Shown: positions 12,405-23,130 of the stretch, one piece after another
How the letters are laid out: the number at the start of each line of letters is the position of its first letter
How positions within the stretch are numbered: the first letter of the stretch is position 1
Assembly (NCBI GenBank): GCA_022661535.1
Contig: JAKULF010000005.1
Location: 2,604,001 to 2,668,000, forward strand
Origin: Eutypa lata
Taxonomy: Eukaryota; Ascomycota; Sordariomycetes; Xylariales; Diatrypaceae
Direction: 5' to 3'
DNA: 64,000 nt
Program-made: the position numbers and the translations under genes
The notes under the pieces: model-generated
Databases searched by the model: none
The model's input: only the letters and a program-made list of their open reading frames with translations
Told to the model about the DNA's origin: nothing

Positions 12405-13181
12405 ATGAGCTGCCTCGACGACCCTTTGACTCAGTGCCAAGAGCTGCAAGTGGAAAGCACTCCGCTCTCCCTCATCGCAGCGAGGGCGAATAACCAAGGT
12501 AGTGGGAGCGGCAACGGCAGTGGTGGGAATGGGAACGGAAGCGGAAACGGAAATGGAAACAATGGTGGTAAAGGAGGTAATAGCGGCGGCAGCGGCATGA
12601 ACAAAGGCGCCGCCATCGGCATTGGCGTCGGGGTCGGGACGGCAGTCCTTCTGCTGGTAGTCGGGGCGTGGCTATTCTGGCGGCGACGAAGGATGTCGCG
12701 ACAGCGCGTAACTGTTACCGATCCGGGAGACGACGGCAAGCAGAGGACGAGTTACAACAGCCACCACCACCACCACTATGATGACTACCATACGGCTGCT
12801 ACCTCGACGGTGACCCCGAGCCCGAACCCGAGCCCTAGCCCCGGGATGGCAGCAGCAGCGGCGGCAAACACGAATGCTACTCCGGCAATAAGCATCAGCG
12901 TCAGTCCGCCGACAACGGTAGGCCCTCGTTACGAGCCTTCTTCCATAGCCGAGGCGCCGTCACTGCCGCCAGGTATAGCTAATAACGTGCCCGCCGAGCT
13001 CCCTGGTATAGCCATCCCCGGCTCAGAACCATTGGGTCGGGGCGGCAGCGATAGCGCCAAACCCCCAGCCGAGTTACCGGCAGATCGTGAGATTAGTCTT
13101 CATGATGGTGCTAGTGGTTACGGCGAGCGAGGCTTACCTGAGCAGGCGACGGTTGGGCGAGGGAGCTCCCAGAGAACCTAA
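12405..13181 (+). CDS. Single-pass membrane protein with Gly/Asn/Ser-rich N-terminal region
   Basis: A 258-codon uninterrupted frame. Residues 1-30 carry two cysteines (C3, C11) and no obvious signal peptide. Residues 31-65 are almost wholly Gly/Asn/Ser, built from degenerate GGNAAC hexamers. Residues about 69-92 form a strong membrane segment with a glycine zipper (AAIGIGVGVGTA) followed by a basic RRRRM stop-transfer. The rest is a disordered Pro/Ser/Ala-rich tail with a HHHHH stretch. This layout resembles fungal Mid2/WSC-type sensors, but no WSC cysteine domain is present and the ectodomain is very short, so an upstream exon with a signal peptide may be missing. The basic residues after the helix predict a cytosolic C-terminus. 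Function not recognised. Confidence 0.65.
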   Translation: MSCLDDPLTQCQELQVESTPLSLIAARANNQGSGSGNGSGGNGNGSGNGNGNNGGKGGNSGGSGMNKGAAIGIGVGVGTAVLLLVVGAWLFWRRRRMSRQRVTVTDPGDDGKQRTSYNSHHHHHYDDYHTAATSTVTPSPNPSPSPGMAAAAAANTNATPAISISVSPPTTVGPRYEPSSIAEAPSLPPGIANNVPAELPGIAIPGSEPLGRGGSDSAKPPAELPADREISLHDGASGYGERGLPEQATVGRGSSQRT

Positions 13182-14750
13182 ATCTTGACCAGAGAGTTAT
13201 TGAGTCTCAAATCAGATTACTAAGGACACCTGAACAAAAGAGTGGATAACTCGCGGGCCTAAAGGGAAAGGAATATGATTCAAAGACAACTCCAGACTGT
13301 CTGCTGTCGCCGTCACTATCGTCACTAAGAGGGCGCGTGCGGGTGTGACGATTTGGATTTACTTATCTATCGCCATTCAAGCGTCGCCCCTTTCACACGG
13401 CACCAACACCAAGTTTTATATGGACTTACGAGGTTGGACTGCCAGTGTGAGCGATTACAACAACAATAACTTTTCGTCAACAGAGGTAGTGCTATACACC
13501 TATTCGTTGCGTTTAGCATTGAGCTACGGATGTTGGAACGCGGCTATCCAACACCGGGTCCAAATATCTGGGCCCTGAAGGGCTGCCCGAGTGAGCACGC
13601 TTTTAAATAGGGGCGACATAGATCGCGGCTAACTACCTACCTACGTACCCACCTATGTAGTAGCCCTAGGCACTTACAGTTACTTACTTAGTCTATCATC
13701 ACATGTTAGCGACTACACCGACAGGAAAAGGATTGTTAGCACCAAAGTTAGTGGCATATCTAGTTCCTCCCGTGGCCCGACGACACCCTGTGAACGAAAG
13801 GAGGGAAAGCGGAAGACTAGCGAAAAATGCAGCAAAAGAAAATATGCAATCATCCTCGAGGAACCTTTGGGGCGGTTAGCCTAGCAGAGGTTGACTAAGG
13901 CTCACAATCGCAACAATGGTTTTCCATCATCTCTAGCAGAAAAGGGAAAGGGGGGATAGGGCGCGAACTTGGGATGGGGTTGGAGTTGAGGTTGGGGCCT
14001 CGTTGGCCTACTGGCATACGTATCCGGGAATATTCTGTCTGGCGTGGGCGTTTTCGAGATAGGGCACTGCCTGAGTGTCATAAACGTTCAGGTTATCGTT
14101 CACTGGGCATGTGGCAAGCGACCCGAAATCATTGCAACATCGAACAGGGAGAAGGGGGCTATCGACGGCCCAAGATACACACAATATAAGCATTCCGCAA
14201 GATCAATAAATTGCTGTAAAAATTTATGATATTTTTTCGCTTCGGAATATCTATATGCAGATAAGATGCCTACTTTCGTGTATAGCTTCAATGTATTTCC
14301 CTGCTGCTTCATCATCTCTAACTGCTTTAATCGGGATGAAAAGAAGTTGGTGTTTTTGGAACTCGTGTGCGTAAGGAAAGCAGAGAGATGTCGAAGAAAG
14401 TGGCGTTATTTCGAAGGACCCCCGTCACGTTAGCTTCGTAGACTTCCCTACTTGGTTACAACATATCGTAGGCATTAATCGGCGGGGATCTCGTCACGGT
14501 GTATCCGCTAACCACGAAGGGCTCATTAGTGATGGCGCAACGTTCCGTAATCCGTCGCGCCTGTCCGCCTCCCCGAATATCGCTTACGTATATGTCGTGC
14601 CAGGCAAGAAGCCGCAGGCCGAAGTAACCAACAGGATTCTTTGAGTCGGCAGACACGACACGTGTATAATCGTGTAAGAACCGGGCTCATCGCCATGTAT
14701 CCCGTTTACTGTTGTTAATTTAGTTTGGGTGATGACCACCAACCCCCTGG
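13182..14750. other. Intergenic stretch, no gene seen
   Basis: Contains a TACC/TACG-type repeat patch near 13630-13660 and short open frames without protein character. The genes on both sides end or start outside it. Confidence 0.55.
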
Positions 14751-16418
14751 TCACCCAGCAGAGCCAGAGGCAGCTGCTTCTTCACGGCATCTAGCGCACA
14801 TGCACCAGCCACCCAGACTCCCGCTCGCCCATTCCCTTCGTTGTTGCACAGGTAATTCGATATCACAGTAGTGATTGAGAATCTCCTGCCCCTTTTTTAT
14901 GCCGCCTGGTGCATTACCAACGACTAGTTTTTCTCGAGCCCAAAGTACCATCCGACCCCCCCACTTCCAAGCGACGTTCGGATTACAATCGTGGTTAGCC
15001 AAACACCAGAATGGGTGTACCGCAGCTACATCAGGTCGACCATCTCTTGGGTTTATGCGCGCAGATGCAGTCCCGCGAAATTTGCTGTAAAGAGTGTTGA
15101 ACACCCAAATATCGTAGTGGGAAATCGTCGCGTATATATCGATATCCATTTTTTCGAGGATGTGAAGAGGCGTTTCGATGTTATGCTCGAAGGAAAACGG
15201 AAGGGTCCATTCAGGGGGCGGGCCCGCCTTGGGTGATAAATCGATCTCATTGGAACTGGAAGCGACGAAGTCACCCCATATGTATTTGATCTGGCTAACT
15301 TCGAGAGGATGGATTTCTTGGTGTGCTGCCATGGCAAGAAGGCGAGATAATAATAGGAGATGTAGGGCTTCGTCGGCTTTTTTGGCCTCTGGATCCTTCG
15401 CAATCGAATCGACGTCTTTTTCGCAAACCGCTGGGTGGTAGAGTGTTCGTGCCATTTCGAAGCAATGCTGGTCGCAAAATACTGTATCATAACATTCTGG
15501 ACAATTAATAGCAGTAGATTCACTTCCCAAGGCTGGAAGCTCGCTGCTGCAAGCATCGCAGACCGATTCCTTGAGACGATTGCTGGCTGTCACAAGTGAA
15601 TATTCTTCAAGGACAACTTCACCCGGGGCGATGTCTTCCTTGGCAAAGAGCCCTAGCTGGTTGCAAGTTGGAATGATGCTGTAGTTGTCTGTCGCGCTAG
15701 CGCCGTCGAGCAGGACGGGTAGGTTTGCTACTTGAACAACACACTTGGGTGCCATCTTGACCAACTCTTGATTAAGGATGTCGAGCGATTCATCAGAGAA
15801 ACGGTTAGGTTCGTGGTCATTCCAGGGATACACTTCTCGCCGCACCGTACCCCAATCCGGGAGATCATTCACGCTAGATATAGGCCTCCGTATCCTGCGC
15901 TCGGCGACAGTATTAATATAGCCACTCGTTTCTAGAAGATCCTTATTTTCGACCACTATGGAAAGTCCGCGATCACAGAACTTTCGAGCGCTTTTCAGAC
16001 AACCGCACAAGAGAAGGCTCAAAGACAAGATCTGATAGCATCTAATAGACGCGAGTAAGGCAAAGTTAGATATTTTTGTAGTTTCATCCTCCCCTTCGAT
16101 AGGAGGAAGCTGACTAGAAGCTAAGGTACCATGATCGAGTACCTCTGGGAAGGGCCCCTCAAAGTGCTGCTGCAGCACTTCAAGGGCCTGGGTATGATAC
16201 TCGAAGCTTTCATCGCGAACTTCATCGGTTAGGAGTAAAGCTTTATAAGCATCACCAGCAGCCAAGTCTGGATAACTCAGGTGACTATGTACCACAGCCC
16301 GCTTAAGATAGGTGATGAGATCGTACGGACTATCCAGTAGCTCAGCTGTCAGATTCTGGCGTTCCTGAAGTAGGGACTCGATGCGCAAGTCGACTTCTTC
16401 TTCTGAGCTGGTATCCAT
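14751..16418 (-). CDS. SET-domain protein with MYND-like zinc finger (SMYD-type)
   Basis: Single exon, 555 residues. The ATG at 16418 (MDTSSEEEVD) is chosen over an 18-codon extension that has only a GTG start. The N-terminal part is helical and TPR-like. A split SET domain follows: an early strand region (LGLFAKEDIAPGEVVLEE), then a MYND-type finger with CDAC, CPEC, FCDQHC and HPAVC, then a helical insert, then the SET core with NHDCNPN and LNHYC, and a post-SET CMCARC cluster. SET/MYND proteins of the SMYD group methylate lysines in histones or other proteins using S-adenosylmethionine. Fungal members of this TPR-SET form are mostly uncharacterised, so the substrate is unknown. Confidence 0.88.
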   Translation of the reverse strand: MDTSSEEEVDLRIESLLQERQNLTAELLDSPYDLITYLKRAVVHSHLSYPDLAAGDAYKALLLTDEVRDESFEYHTQALEVLQQHFEGPFPEVLDHGTLASSQLPPIEGEDETTKISNFALLASIRCYQILSLSLLLCGCLKSARKFCDRGLSIVVENKDLLETSGYINTVAERRIRRPISSVNDLPDWGTVRREVYPWNDHEPNRFSDESLDILNQELVKMAPKCVVQVANLPVLLDGASATDNYSIIPTCNQLGLFAKEDIAPGEVVLEEYSLVTASNRLKESVCDACSSELPALGSESTAINCPECYDTVFCDQHCFEMARTLYHPAVCEKDVDSIAKDPEAKKADEALHLLLLSRLLAMAAHQEIHPLEVSQIKYIWGDFVASSSNEIDLSPKAGPPPEWTLPFSFEHNIETPLHILEKMDIDIYATISHYDIWVFNTLYSKFRGTASARINPRDGRPDVAAVHPFWCLANHDCNPNVAWKWGGRMVLWAREKLVVGNAPGGIKKGQEILNHYCDIELPVQQRREWASGSLGGWCMCARCREEAAASGSAG

Positions 16419-18316
16419 CGTACGATCCGGAAGAACGTTGTGTGCCGGTGTGGGGCATAGGTACAGTAACACGCAGTCCAGACTTGATCAGGCTATGGTA
16501 TTATTAGTGACTCTTGCATTAAGGAGGGGTGAGCAAGTCCATACCCTCACAAAAACCAAGAAAGAGGGAGGCTTGACCTGCACTTTCTTGTTTTTCCCCC
16601 TCCAAAATGAATTGTAGTTAGACAGTTCGAATGCAGATATATTGGGGGGTTTTCCTTTAGCGTAGATTGATTATAGGGCAGGAATATCTCGTATGCAAAG
16701 ATAAAAGTAACTTCTATTGTTGCACAGAAATGTTCCACCGAATAAGTACCGCAGTGAGGGGCTGACCATGTAGAGTGTATGTATGTACGTAGGTAGGTAT
16801 GTACTTTCCAGAAAGAATTTTGTTAGACCTCCTGGACGAGTCAAGGTCCAAGGGAGTAAACTCCGCGGTGTAGGAGCCGGTGCCTGAAGAGACACAGAGG
16901 TACACAGTAGTAGTAGTAGTATCGTGTGATTGTGGCAAATATAGACTTGCATGCAGGTGTTTCGCGGATCGGCGGCAGACCAAAAAATAATAATCCGAAT
17001 TTAACTTAAATGTCTCCTGATCCCCTAACCAGAGCCAGCGCCAGAGCCAGAGACGAGTTCGGATTTCTTGGGCTGGGTCTGGGTGTGGATACACTTTCGA
17101 GAATTGGGTTTTTTTTTCTCTCTCTTTCACTCCCTTTAGTCTAGAAATGCGACACGTTCGGATGGGACCATGGACCCCTGGTGCTTTTTTAAGACTGGGG
17201 TTACTTTTTCAGGGTCCTGAGTTGCAACATGCCACCACAACGCGGTTTCAATGCGACAAGCCTCTGATAATAATAACAACAATAAAAACATAGCCAAGTA
17301 CGGGATCAGATCTTTAGCAACAGAAAGTCCGGTATGGGCTGGGTGCTTAATAGAACCGAAATTTCCTAGTTTATGTAATTAGGTACCAGTACTCAATGCC
17401 TAGCTGCTACATTACATGTGTATACATGTATGTATGTATGTATGTATGTATGTAGGTAGGTGAGTAGGTGCTAGGTGAGTGACACATAATACCAGGTAAA
17501 TATGACTGGGCTACATATAAGCTGCCGCAATCGGGAAGAACAGCCTCCTTTCTTATTAACGTTTTACCTTTTTACCTACCTATGTAGGTAGTGCCTTGAA
17601 TGTTTTATCACATAGTACCTTCAGGTACTACCTGCATAAGGTAAGGTATGAAAGCAATCTGGTAATCAGGTAGGTAATTAGGTAACCGTTAGGAAGATTT
17701 CAATCTCCACTACGAGAGTCTACGCGTGCTTGCGTTGTGTGTATGCGTGTATATACATGTATGTATGGTATTGTTTCCTCCGACCAATAAGAGAGGGGCA
17801 TACTATTGGAAGATGTCCCGCGAACTGATAGGACCACGATTAACTAGAGTCTGTGGCAAAAGATTTGACCCATAACTGTATACACTGGTTAGCTATGGGC
17901 CTTGGCGGTATTGAGAGGTGAGCCTCGAATATATAGCTTTGGCCTTGCCTTCTGAATGAGCCGCCAATGGTCTTTTGAACGAATATATCCATCCAACCTT
18001 CGATGGCCTGCATCGGGACTTGGGGAAGGGATCGGCAAGGGTTCTATATTTCGTAAAAGCAGGTTACGACATACTGACAAACGTTACGACTGGCCATGAC
18101 GAAGTCCTATACTTACCCCAATTGACAAACAACAGCAAGTCCCGATAAGGACTACCGGTAAGTGAGGGAAGAAGAAATGAGAGGTGAGAGATGGAGGGGC
18201 GAGATGAGTATAATGAGGAGGAAGAAGACAACTGTTGAGCAAAGGGCGCCATGTCATTTCCTAGTCGCTTGTAGCAATTCTGCACCACTGGATAAGAACG
18301 CCAACCCATAATAATA
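16419..18316. other. Intergenic stretch rich in TACCTA/TAGGTA motifs
   Basis: No gene seen. It holds a TAG/TAC trinucleotide run near 16908, a (TATG)n tract at 17426-17454 and a dense patch of TAGGTA/TACCTA words at 17450-17700, including the inverted repeat CTACCTATGTAGGTAG near 17576. Short minus-strand frames near 17889-18396 have no domain character and lie 3' of the Tm-1-like gene. Confidence 0.55.
17426..17454. repeat. (ATGT)n microsatellite
   Basis: About seven ATGT units that run directly into a TAGG-rich patch. Confidence 0.9.
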
Positions 18317-19850
18317 TTAAGAAGAAAGCATAGAGCCAAGCAGATTAGCAACTTCTGTTGCGAAGTTTTCATCGTTGATCGCCTCGCTTCGCTCAATCAC
18401 CTCGATATCTGTCCCTCGAAGGCCCTGTCTCATCGCTTCAAAGGTTGCTTCGTCGGCTTCTGCATCTGCGAACGGCGCTCCAGGCGTTGCGATCGCACTG
18501 ATGCCACCTTTAGGTAATACGACTTTGATGCTCCTTTGATCGCGGGCAAATCGTTTCAACTTTTCGGCAATGAATTCACCGATCATCTTGCATTCTTCTG
18601 CTGTCGTCCGCATCACTGTAGTATCCGGGTGTCAGTATCCGGGCATTTGGTAGTTGGGGAGCCGTCAATTATATATTGGATTAGGGAGTGCCCCAGTTAT
18701 AAAAGAGGAGAAGTCCAAGGCACACTGTACATAAAGGGGTATGAATAATATCAAAGATGGCCTACGGGTTACCATGCTGTTATGCTCATACAACAGCCGT
18801 TTATGATATTTCTCTGGGACGGTAGCTCGTGGGCCGAAATTTACCACTAAAAGATACAGGATCAGTAATGAGATCTCATAACTCCCACAGTACTTAACGT
18901 TAGATTCATGTCAGGCTCTGGTAGAAATGATATTTTGTACCCGATTCAAGGGGTAGTCACTTACTATCCGTAGCACCGAGCGACACCACGTAAGGTATTC
19001 CGGCTTTTGGCGTAGCTTCGAGTCTTGTTTGACCGGCGCTCATATTGCCTCCCATAAGATAATCACATACCTCCGTGGTGGTAAGATCGAGTACTGCGTC
19101 AAGTTCACCCGCTTCGACTAGCCGTTCTAAAGCTCGCCCGCCGTGTCCAGTCGCATGAAACACGAAACACTCGCAATCGTACCTAGATTCAAGGAGGTCT
19201 CGTGCCATGTTAACGCAGGGAGTCGTCACCCCGAACATGGTGATGCCGACTTTCTTCTTCTTCTTCTTCTTCGAGCCCGCATCCACCGGTGGTGGTGACG
19301 CCCATGCATGTGCCATGCCCACGATCGCACCTGCAGCATTCGAGAAGATCCGGTCTAGCAACGTGTTGAAGCCTGCGATGTCCACGACCGAGTACATCAT
19401 CGTGATATCCGACTCCCCAACCAGCGGTCCAGTGTCGCCGCTGGCAATGGTCGAAACTATGAGTTTCGGGAAGCCAATTGGCAGGGCCTCGCGCATTACG
19501 GGAGCTGCTAAGGATGTCCCACCACTACCTCCAGCAGAGATAATGCCGTGGATCTGGCCGTTCTGATGCATCGATTGCACGTAGCGGTTCGCACATCCTG
19601 TCATAATCTTGAGGCAACCGCTGCGATCCGCTTTGGCGAGACTAGCCTCCTCGCTGTCGGTTGTGTAGCCTGGGGCTTTTTCCCTGCTCACATCAATCCC
19701 CTCATGCTGAATAGAATACGATCCAGCATCGATCAAGATGACAGATGAGGCTCCCGCTTTCAGAATGAGCTCTTTCAGGCAAAGCAGTTCTTGCAGCTTC
19801 GTGTCACATGTACCTAGCAATGCGATTGTGATGTCCTCGGCGGCAGCCAT
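18317..19850 (-). CDS. Tm-1-like (UPF0261) ATP-binding domain protein
   Basis: Three exons on the minus strand: 19850-18965, 18846-18766 and 18615-18317; 421 residues. Donors GTAAGT and GTAGGC, acceptors TTTTAG and CTACAG keep the frame across DMVNFGPRATVPEKY and VTLMRTTAEEC, both typical of the family. The N-terminus IALLGTCDTKLQEL is the family opening (GT-x-DTK). GGSGGTS and GDTGPLVGESDITM lie in the nucleotide-binding half, and ATGHGGRALE in the second. The family includes the N-terminal half of tomato Tm-1, which inhibits tobamovirus RNA replication; the native role in fungi is unknown. A run of seven lysines (GSKKKKKKKVG), coded by a TTC-strand repeat, sits between the two halves. Its ATG is 379 bp from that of the divergent TIM-barrel gene. 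Confidence 0.93.
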
Positions 19851-20229
19851 GTTGTTTAACAACTCGATTCCATGGTAGGTTGTGGAGAAAAGGGAATTTT
19901 GTCAGTTAAAGACGACATATATGAATAGCGGCACTCGGATTTTGTGACGTGGTGAGGGGTCGTTTTGAGTGGCACCTATGACTTAATGAGTCGCCTCTAA
20001 TGCGGGCTTTCCAAGATCCAAATCACGTTACAACTGCAGTGAAACCTATTTTTTTTCTTCTCTCCCTTTCACATCGAGCCATCTACGTAATCCGATGAAC
20101 TCATACATTCTCTCGATTGCCGACGGTACCGCTGGTTTGGTTCTGCGGAGAGCATCAATATCGAGCGAGAAAAATAACGAAGTAGAGAGACGGAGGACTC
20201 TGTATTAGCCTATAAAAGAAATTCTCAAC
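19851..20229. promoter_or_regulatory. Shared divergent promoter of the Tm-1-like and TIM-barrel genes
   Basis: 379 bp separate the two ATGs. The region has a TTTTTTTC/CTCTCCC pyrimidine tract near 20050 and a TATAAAAG word near 20211, too close to the plus-strand ATG to be its TATA box unless the leader is very short. Co-regulation of the two genes is inferred from this arrangement. Confidence 0.55.
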
Positions 20230-21248
20230 ATGAGACGGCCGAGCAACCGCGAGGAGGCCCTCGAGGCACTGCGGGCTTCCCTCTCTAAGGGAAAGATCAT
20301 CGTCGGCGCCGGAGCAGGTTAGTACATATCTACCTACGTATGAAAATGCAGAAAAATCATCGTATGAAGAAGAAAAAAAAAAAGAAAACCGCGCGCCGTC
20401 TGGATATTTTTGGCATACCCAAAAAGGGAATTTTAAACTACTTAAAGCACTTTATTTAACCATTTTCTTCCGCAGGCATTGGCCTCTCGGCCAAATTCAT
20501 CGAGGAAGGCGGCGGCGACCTAATCATCGTGTACAATTCAGGGCGGTACCGCATGGCGGGGCGGGGCTCGCTGGCGGGCCTGATGCCCTACGGCAGCGCC
20601 AACGACGTCGTGGTGGAGATGGCCGCCGAGGTGCTGCCCGTGGTGCGGCACACGCCCGTGCTGGCCGGCGTCTGCGCCAGCGACCCGTTCCGCGAGCTGC
20701 CGCGCTTCCTGCGCCAGCTACAGGAGCTGGGCTTCGCTGGGGTGCAGAACTTCCCCACGGTCGGGTTGATCGACGGCCAGTTCCGCGAGAACCTCGAGGA
20801 GACCGGCATGGGGTACAACGACAACGAGGTCCGCCTCGTGCGCGAGGCCCGCGCTCTCGGGCTGCTGACGACCCCTTACGTGTTCGATCCCGACCAGGCG
20901 CGCGCGATGGCCGAGGCGGGCGCCGATGTGCTCGTGGCCCACATGGGCCTCACGACGTCTGGGTCCATCGGCGCGCGCTCGGGGAAGACGCTCGACGAGA
21001 GTGTGGCGCTGATCCGCGAGATTAGGGACGCTGCTGTCGAGGTCAATCCGGAGATCATACTGCTGTGCCACGGCGGGCCGATTGCGAAGCCCGAGGATGC
21101 GCGGTACGTCATTGATCGGGTCGAAGGGATTCATGGGTTCTACGGCGCGAGCAGCATGGAGAGACTGCCGGTCGAGGAGGCTATCACGAATATCACGAGG
21201 GAGTTTAAAGGACTTAAACCATCATCGTCGTCTGCTTCCTCAGCTTGA
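20230..21248 (+). CDS. TIM-barrel protein, PEP-hydrolase-like (Tm-1 C-terminal domain homologue)
   Basis: Two exons, 20230-20317 and 20476-21248; 286 residues. Donor GTTAGT, acceptor CCGCAG; the join restores [17 protein letters not shown]. Barrel landmarks follow in order: [72 protein letters not shown] and [13 protein letters not shown]. These match the family named TIM-barrel signal-transduction or phosphoenolpyruvate-hydrolase-like. In plants this domain is fused behind the UPF0261 domain, and in bacteria the two genes are adjacent. Here they are divergent neighbours, which supports a joint role. The Ser/Ala-rich tail is not conserved-looking. Exon 2 is markedly GC-rich, unlike its partner gene. 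Substrate unknown in fungi. Confidence 0.93.
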
Positions 21249-21534
21249 AAGTAGATGTGAATACAAAAGGTAACTTAGATGGCTCGGCTTGGTAATGATC
21301 ATGGAAATATGAGAATAGCACATCATTTCACTATTTGGTCGGGGTATAGGATGGGAGCCTTTAGAAGTTGCCACCAATGAATCAAAATATCATTATGTTA
21401 TGTATGGTTGGATCAAATGAAAGGAAGCAAACGCATTTTGCATTTCCCGTTATCAGCCCTGTAACGCCGTTCCTTTCCTACTCATACATGCTCTACATTT
21501 CAAGGGTGTAATCTTTTATAGCATAGTCGCTTGC

Positions 21535-21938
21535 CTATTCTGGCTTCTTGCTCGCTGCGCCCTCCTTTGTCATGCCCTCGCAGCCAGTTACTTGACCGAG
21601 CTTCTGCTCAGCCTTGCCATACCCCTGAGTCGCCGGGTCACGAGCTTCACCTGCGGTTTTCATTGTGTCGACAGCGTGGGCTTTGGCCTGCTCTCCTGAG
21701 CTCGCCCAGGCATGTGAGCCAGTGACGCTGCCAATTGTAGCCTGCATAGCGAAGTTAGTACTGGGGGTTCATATCTTTTTAATTGCACTTCTATGAGAAG
21801 GGAATGGATGGCTAGAGCTATTTGTATAGCGCATCCCTATATATGAAAAGCTTAACCCACCTCTGCCGCACCCTTGATGTACTCGGCGTGACCGCCGACG
21901 AGGGAGGGGTGTTGCTGGTTGGTGTTGGTTCCGGACAT
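21535..21938 (-). CDS. CsbD-like small stress protein (fungal mismatch/cruciform-binding type)
   Basis: Two exons on the minus strand, 21938-21861 and 21741-21535; 94 residues. The intron (donor GTGGGT, acceptor ATGCAG) joins YIKGAAE to ATIGSVTG. The protein is small, hydrophilic and Gly/Ala/Glu/Lys-rich, with GYGKAEQKLGQVTGCEGMTKEG near the end, the type of repeat seen in CsbD-like proteins. Fungal members are often annotated after Ustilago Hmp1, a mismatched-base-pair and cruciform DNA recognition protein; bacterial CsbD is a general-stress protein. Its role here is unproven. It lies tail-to-tail with the TIM-barrel gene, 286 bp away. Confidence 0.85.
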
Positions 21939-22597
21939 GATTGATGCTGTGGTTTTCAGAAAGAAATTTCTCGTGTTAAAATTTATAAAGTTGCTATCAC
22001 ATAGATCCGTGGACTTCTTGATGTAAAACCTTTATATACTTTCTGAATAATGACTACAAAGTCGTTATGTGACATAGTAGGCTTGTTGTAATGACGTAGA
22101 GCGAGCGCTGACGTCAGTGATCTGGAATTGGCCCAATGCGGCAATGTCATGGTGATAGCCCAGGACTCCCCCAATCCCGGGATTGTCTGAAGGTTTTGAC
22201 ATTCGTTGTTTCAGGCTCTTCTATATTCTAATGTCGTGTGGCCGTCTGTGTGGCCGTATATTACAATATCATGGATGATTTGGAATCAGCCGTGACGGAT
22301 GCATTTCTACATGTTACTTTATTGGATCGTCAGTCGTAGCAATGCTACATTATGTTAGTCATTAATTACCCTGATGGATACTTTTTGGGCTTAATGGTTC
22401 CACAATATGAATGATTTAAGAAATCATATGCCGTAGACAAATAGAAATAATGCTGATCGCGATTCCATAAATGGGCTGGCACTCCCGAGGGAGTAGATAA
22501 ACATAGTCATTCTAGTTCTAGTAGCCAGAATTTCTATATCGAACTCATCTTCACAAACTTGACTTACTACCTTTGAAGGCACACAACACTAGCCAAT
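21939..22597. promoter_or_regulatory. Divergent intergenic region between the CsbD-like and MAPEG genes
   Basis: 659 bp between two divergent ATGs; AT-rich with no ORF of note. It must contain both promoters, but I could not assign individual elements. Confidence 0.4.
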
Positions 22598-23130
22598 ATG
22601 ACTACCCAAATCGGCCTTTCTGCACCCCTATTGCGTAAGTTGTCCAGTTTCCAACATCTATTGTCCTTGTCGTTTAGCGACTAATAACGCACCTTCTCAA
22701 ACAAACAGCCGTGACGGGCTCCTTCGTCTTGCCATTCGCCGTCTACCATTCTCTCCTTAGCTGGCGCGTAGTATCGAACCGGCTTGCAGACGAGCACTAC
22801 CTGGGCGACAACTCAACTAAGGAGAGTAGCGGCTCGCAGAAGACGAACAAACTATTCCGCGCCTCCCGCTGCCACCAGAACTTCATAGAGAACGTGCCGC
22901 TCGCCTTCATCCTCGCCGCGACTGCGGAGCTCAATGGCGGTAACCGGTCGTACCTCACGGCTGCCCTGACTTCGCTTTTTGCTCTGAGGGTTGCCCACAG
23001 CGAGTTTGGCCTCCTCAAGGAAGGCGGCATGGGTCTCGGACGTCCAGTGGGCTATTTCGGCACCATTGGAATCCAGCTCGGCCTTGCTAGCTATGCTGGT
23101 TATCTTGTCAAGTCTTACTGGGGATTGTAA
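22598..23130 (+). CDS. MAPEG-family membrane protein
   Basis: Two exons, 22598-22634 and 22709-23130; 152 residues. The tiny first exon (12 codons) is supported by a GTAAGT donor, an AACAG acceptor and a smooth join, LSAPLLPVTGSFVLPF. Four hydrophobic segments can be picked out. The stretch RASRCHQNFIENVPLAFIL matches the MAPEG helix-2 signature (R...HQN..EN.P), which contributes to glutathione binding in this family. MAPEG proteins are membrane glutathione transferases or peroxidases and eicosanoid-synthesis enzymes. Fungal members of this short form are mostly uncharacterised and may act in lipid-peroxide detoxification. Confidence 0.88.

Noticed and set aside
14725..14760. A GGGTGATGACCACCAACC stretch that resembles the 3' part of fungal 5S rRNA (GGGTGACCACC).
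   Set aside because: The upstream hundred bases do not match 5S rRNA or its internal control regions.
16419..16472. N-terminal extension of the SET/MYND protein.
   Set aside because: It begins with GTG, not ATG, and its sequence does not resemble a conserved start.
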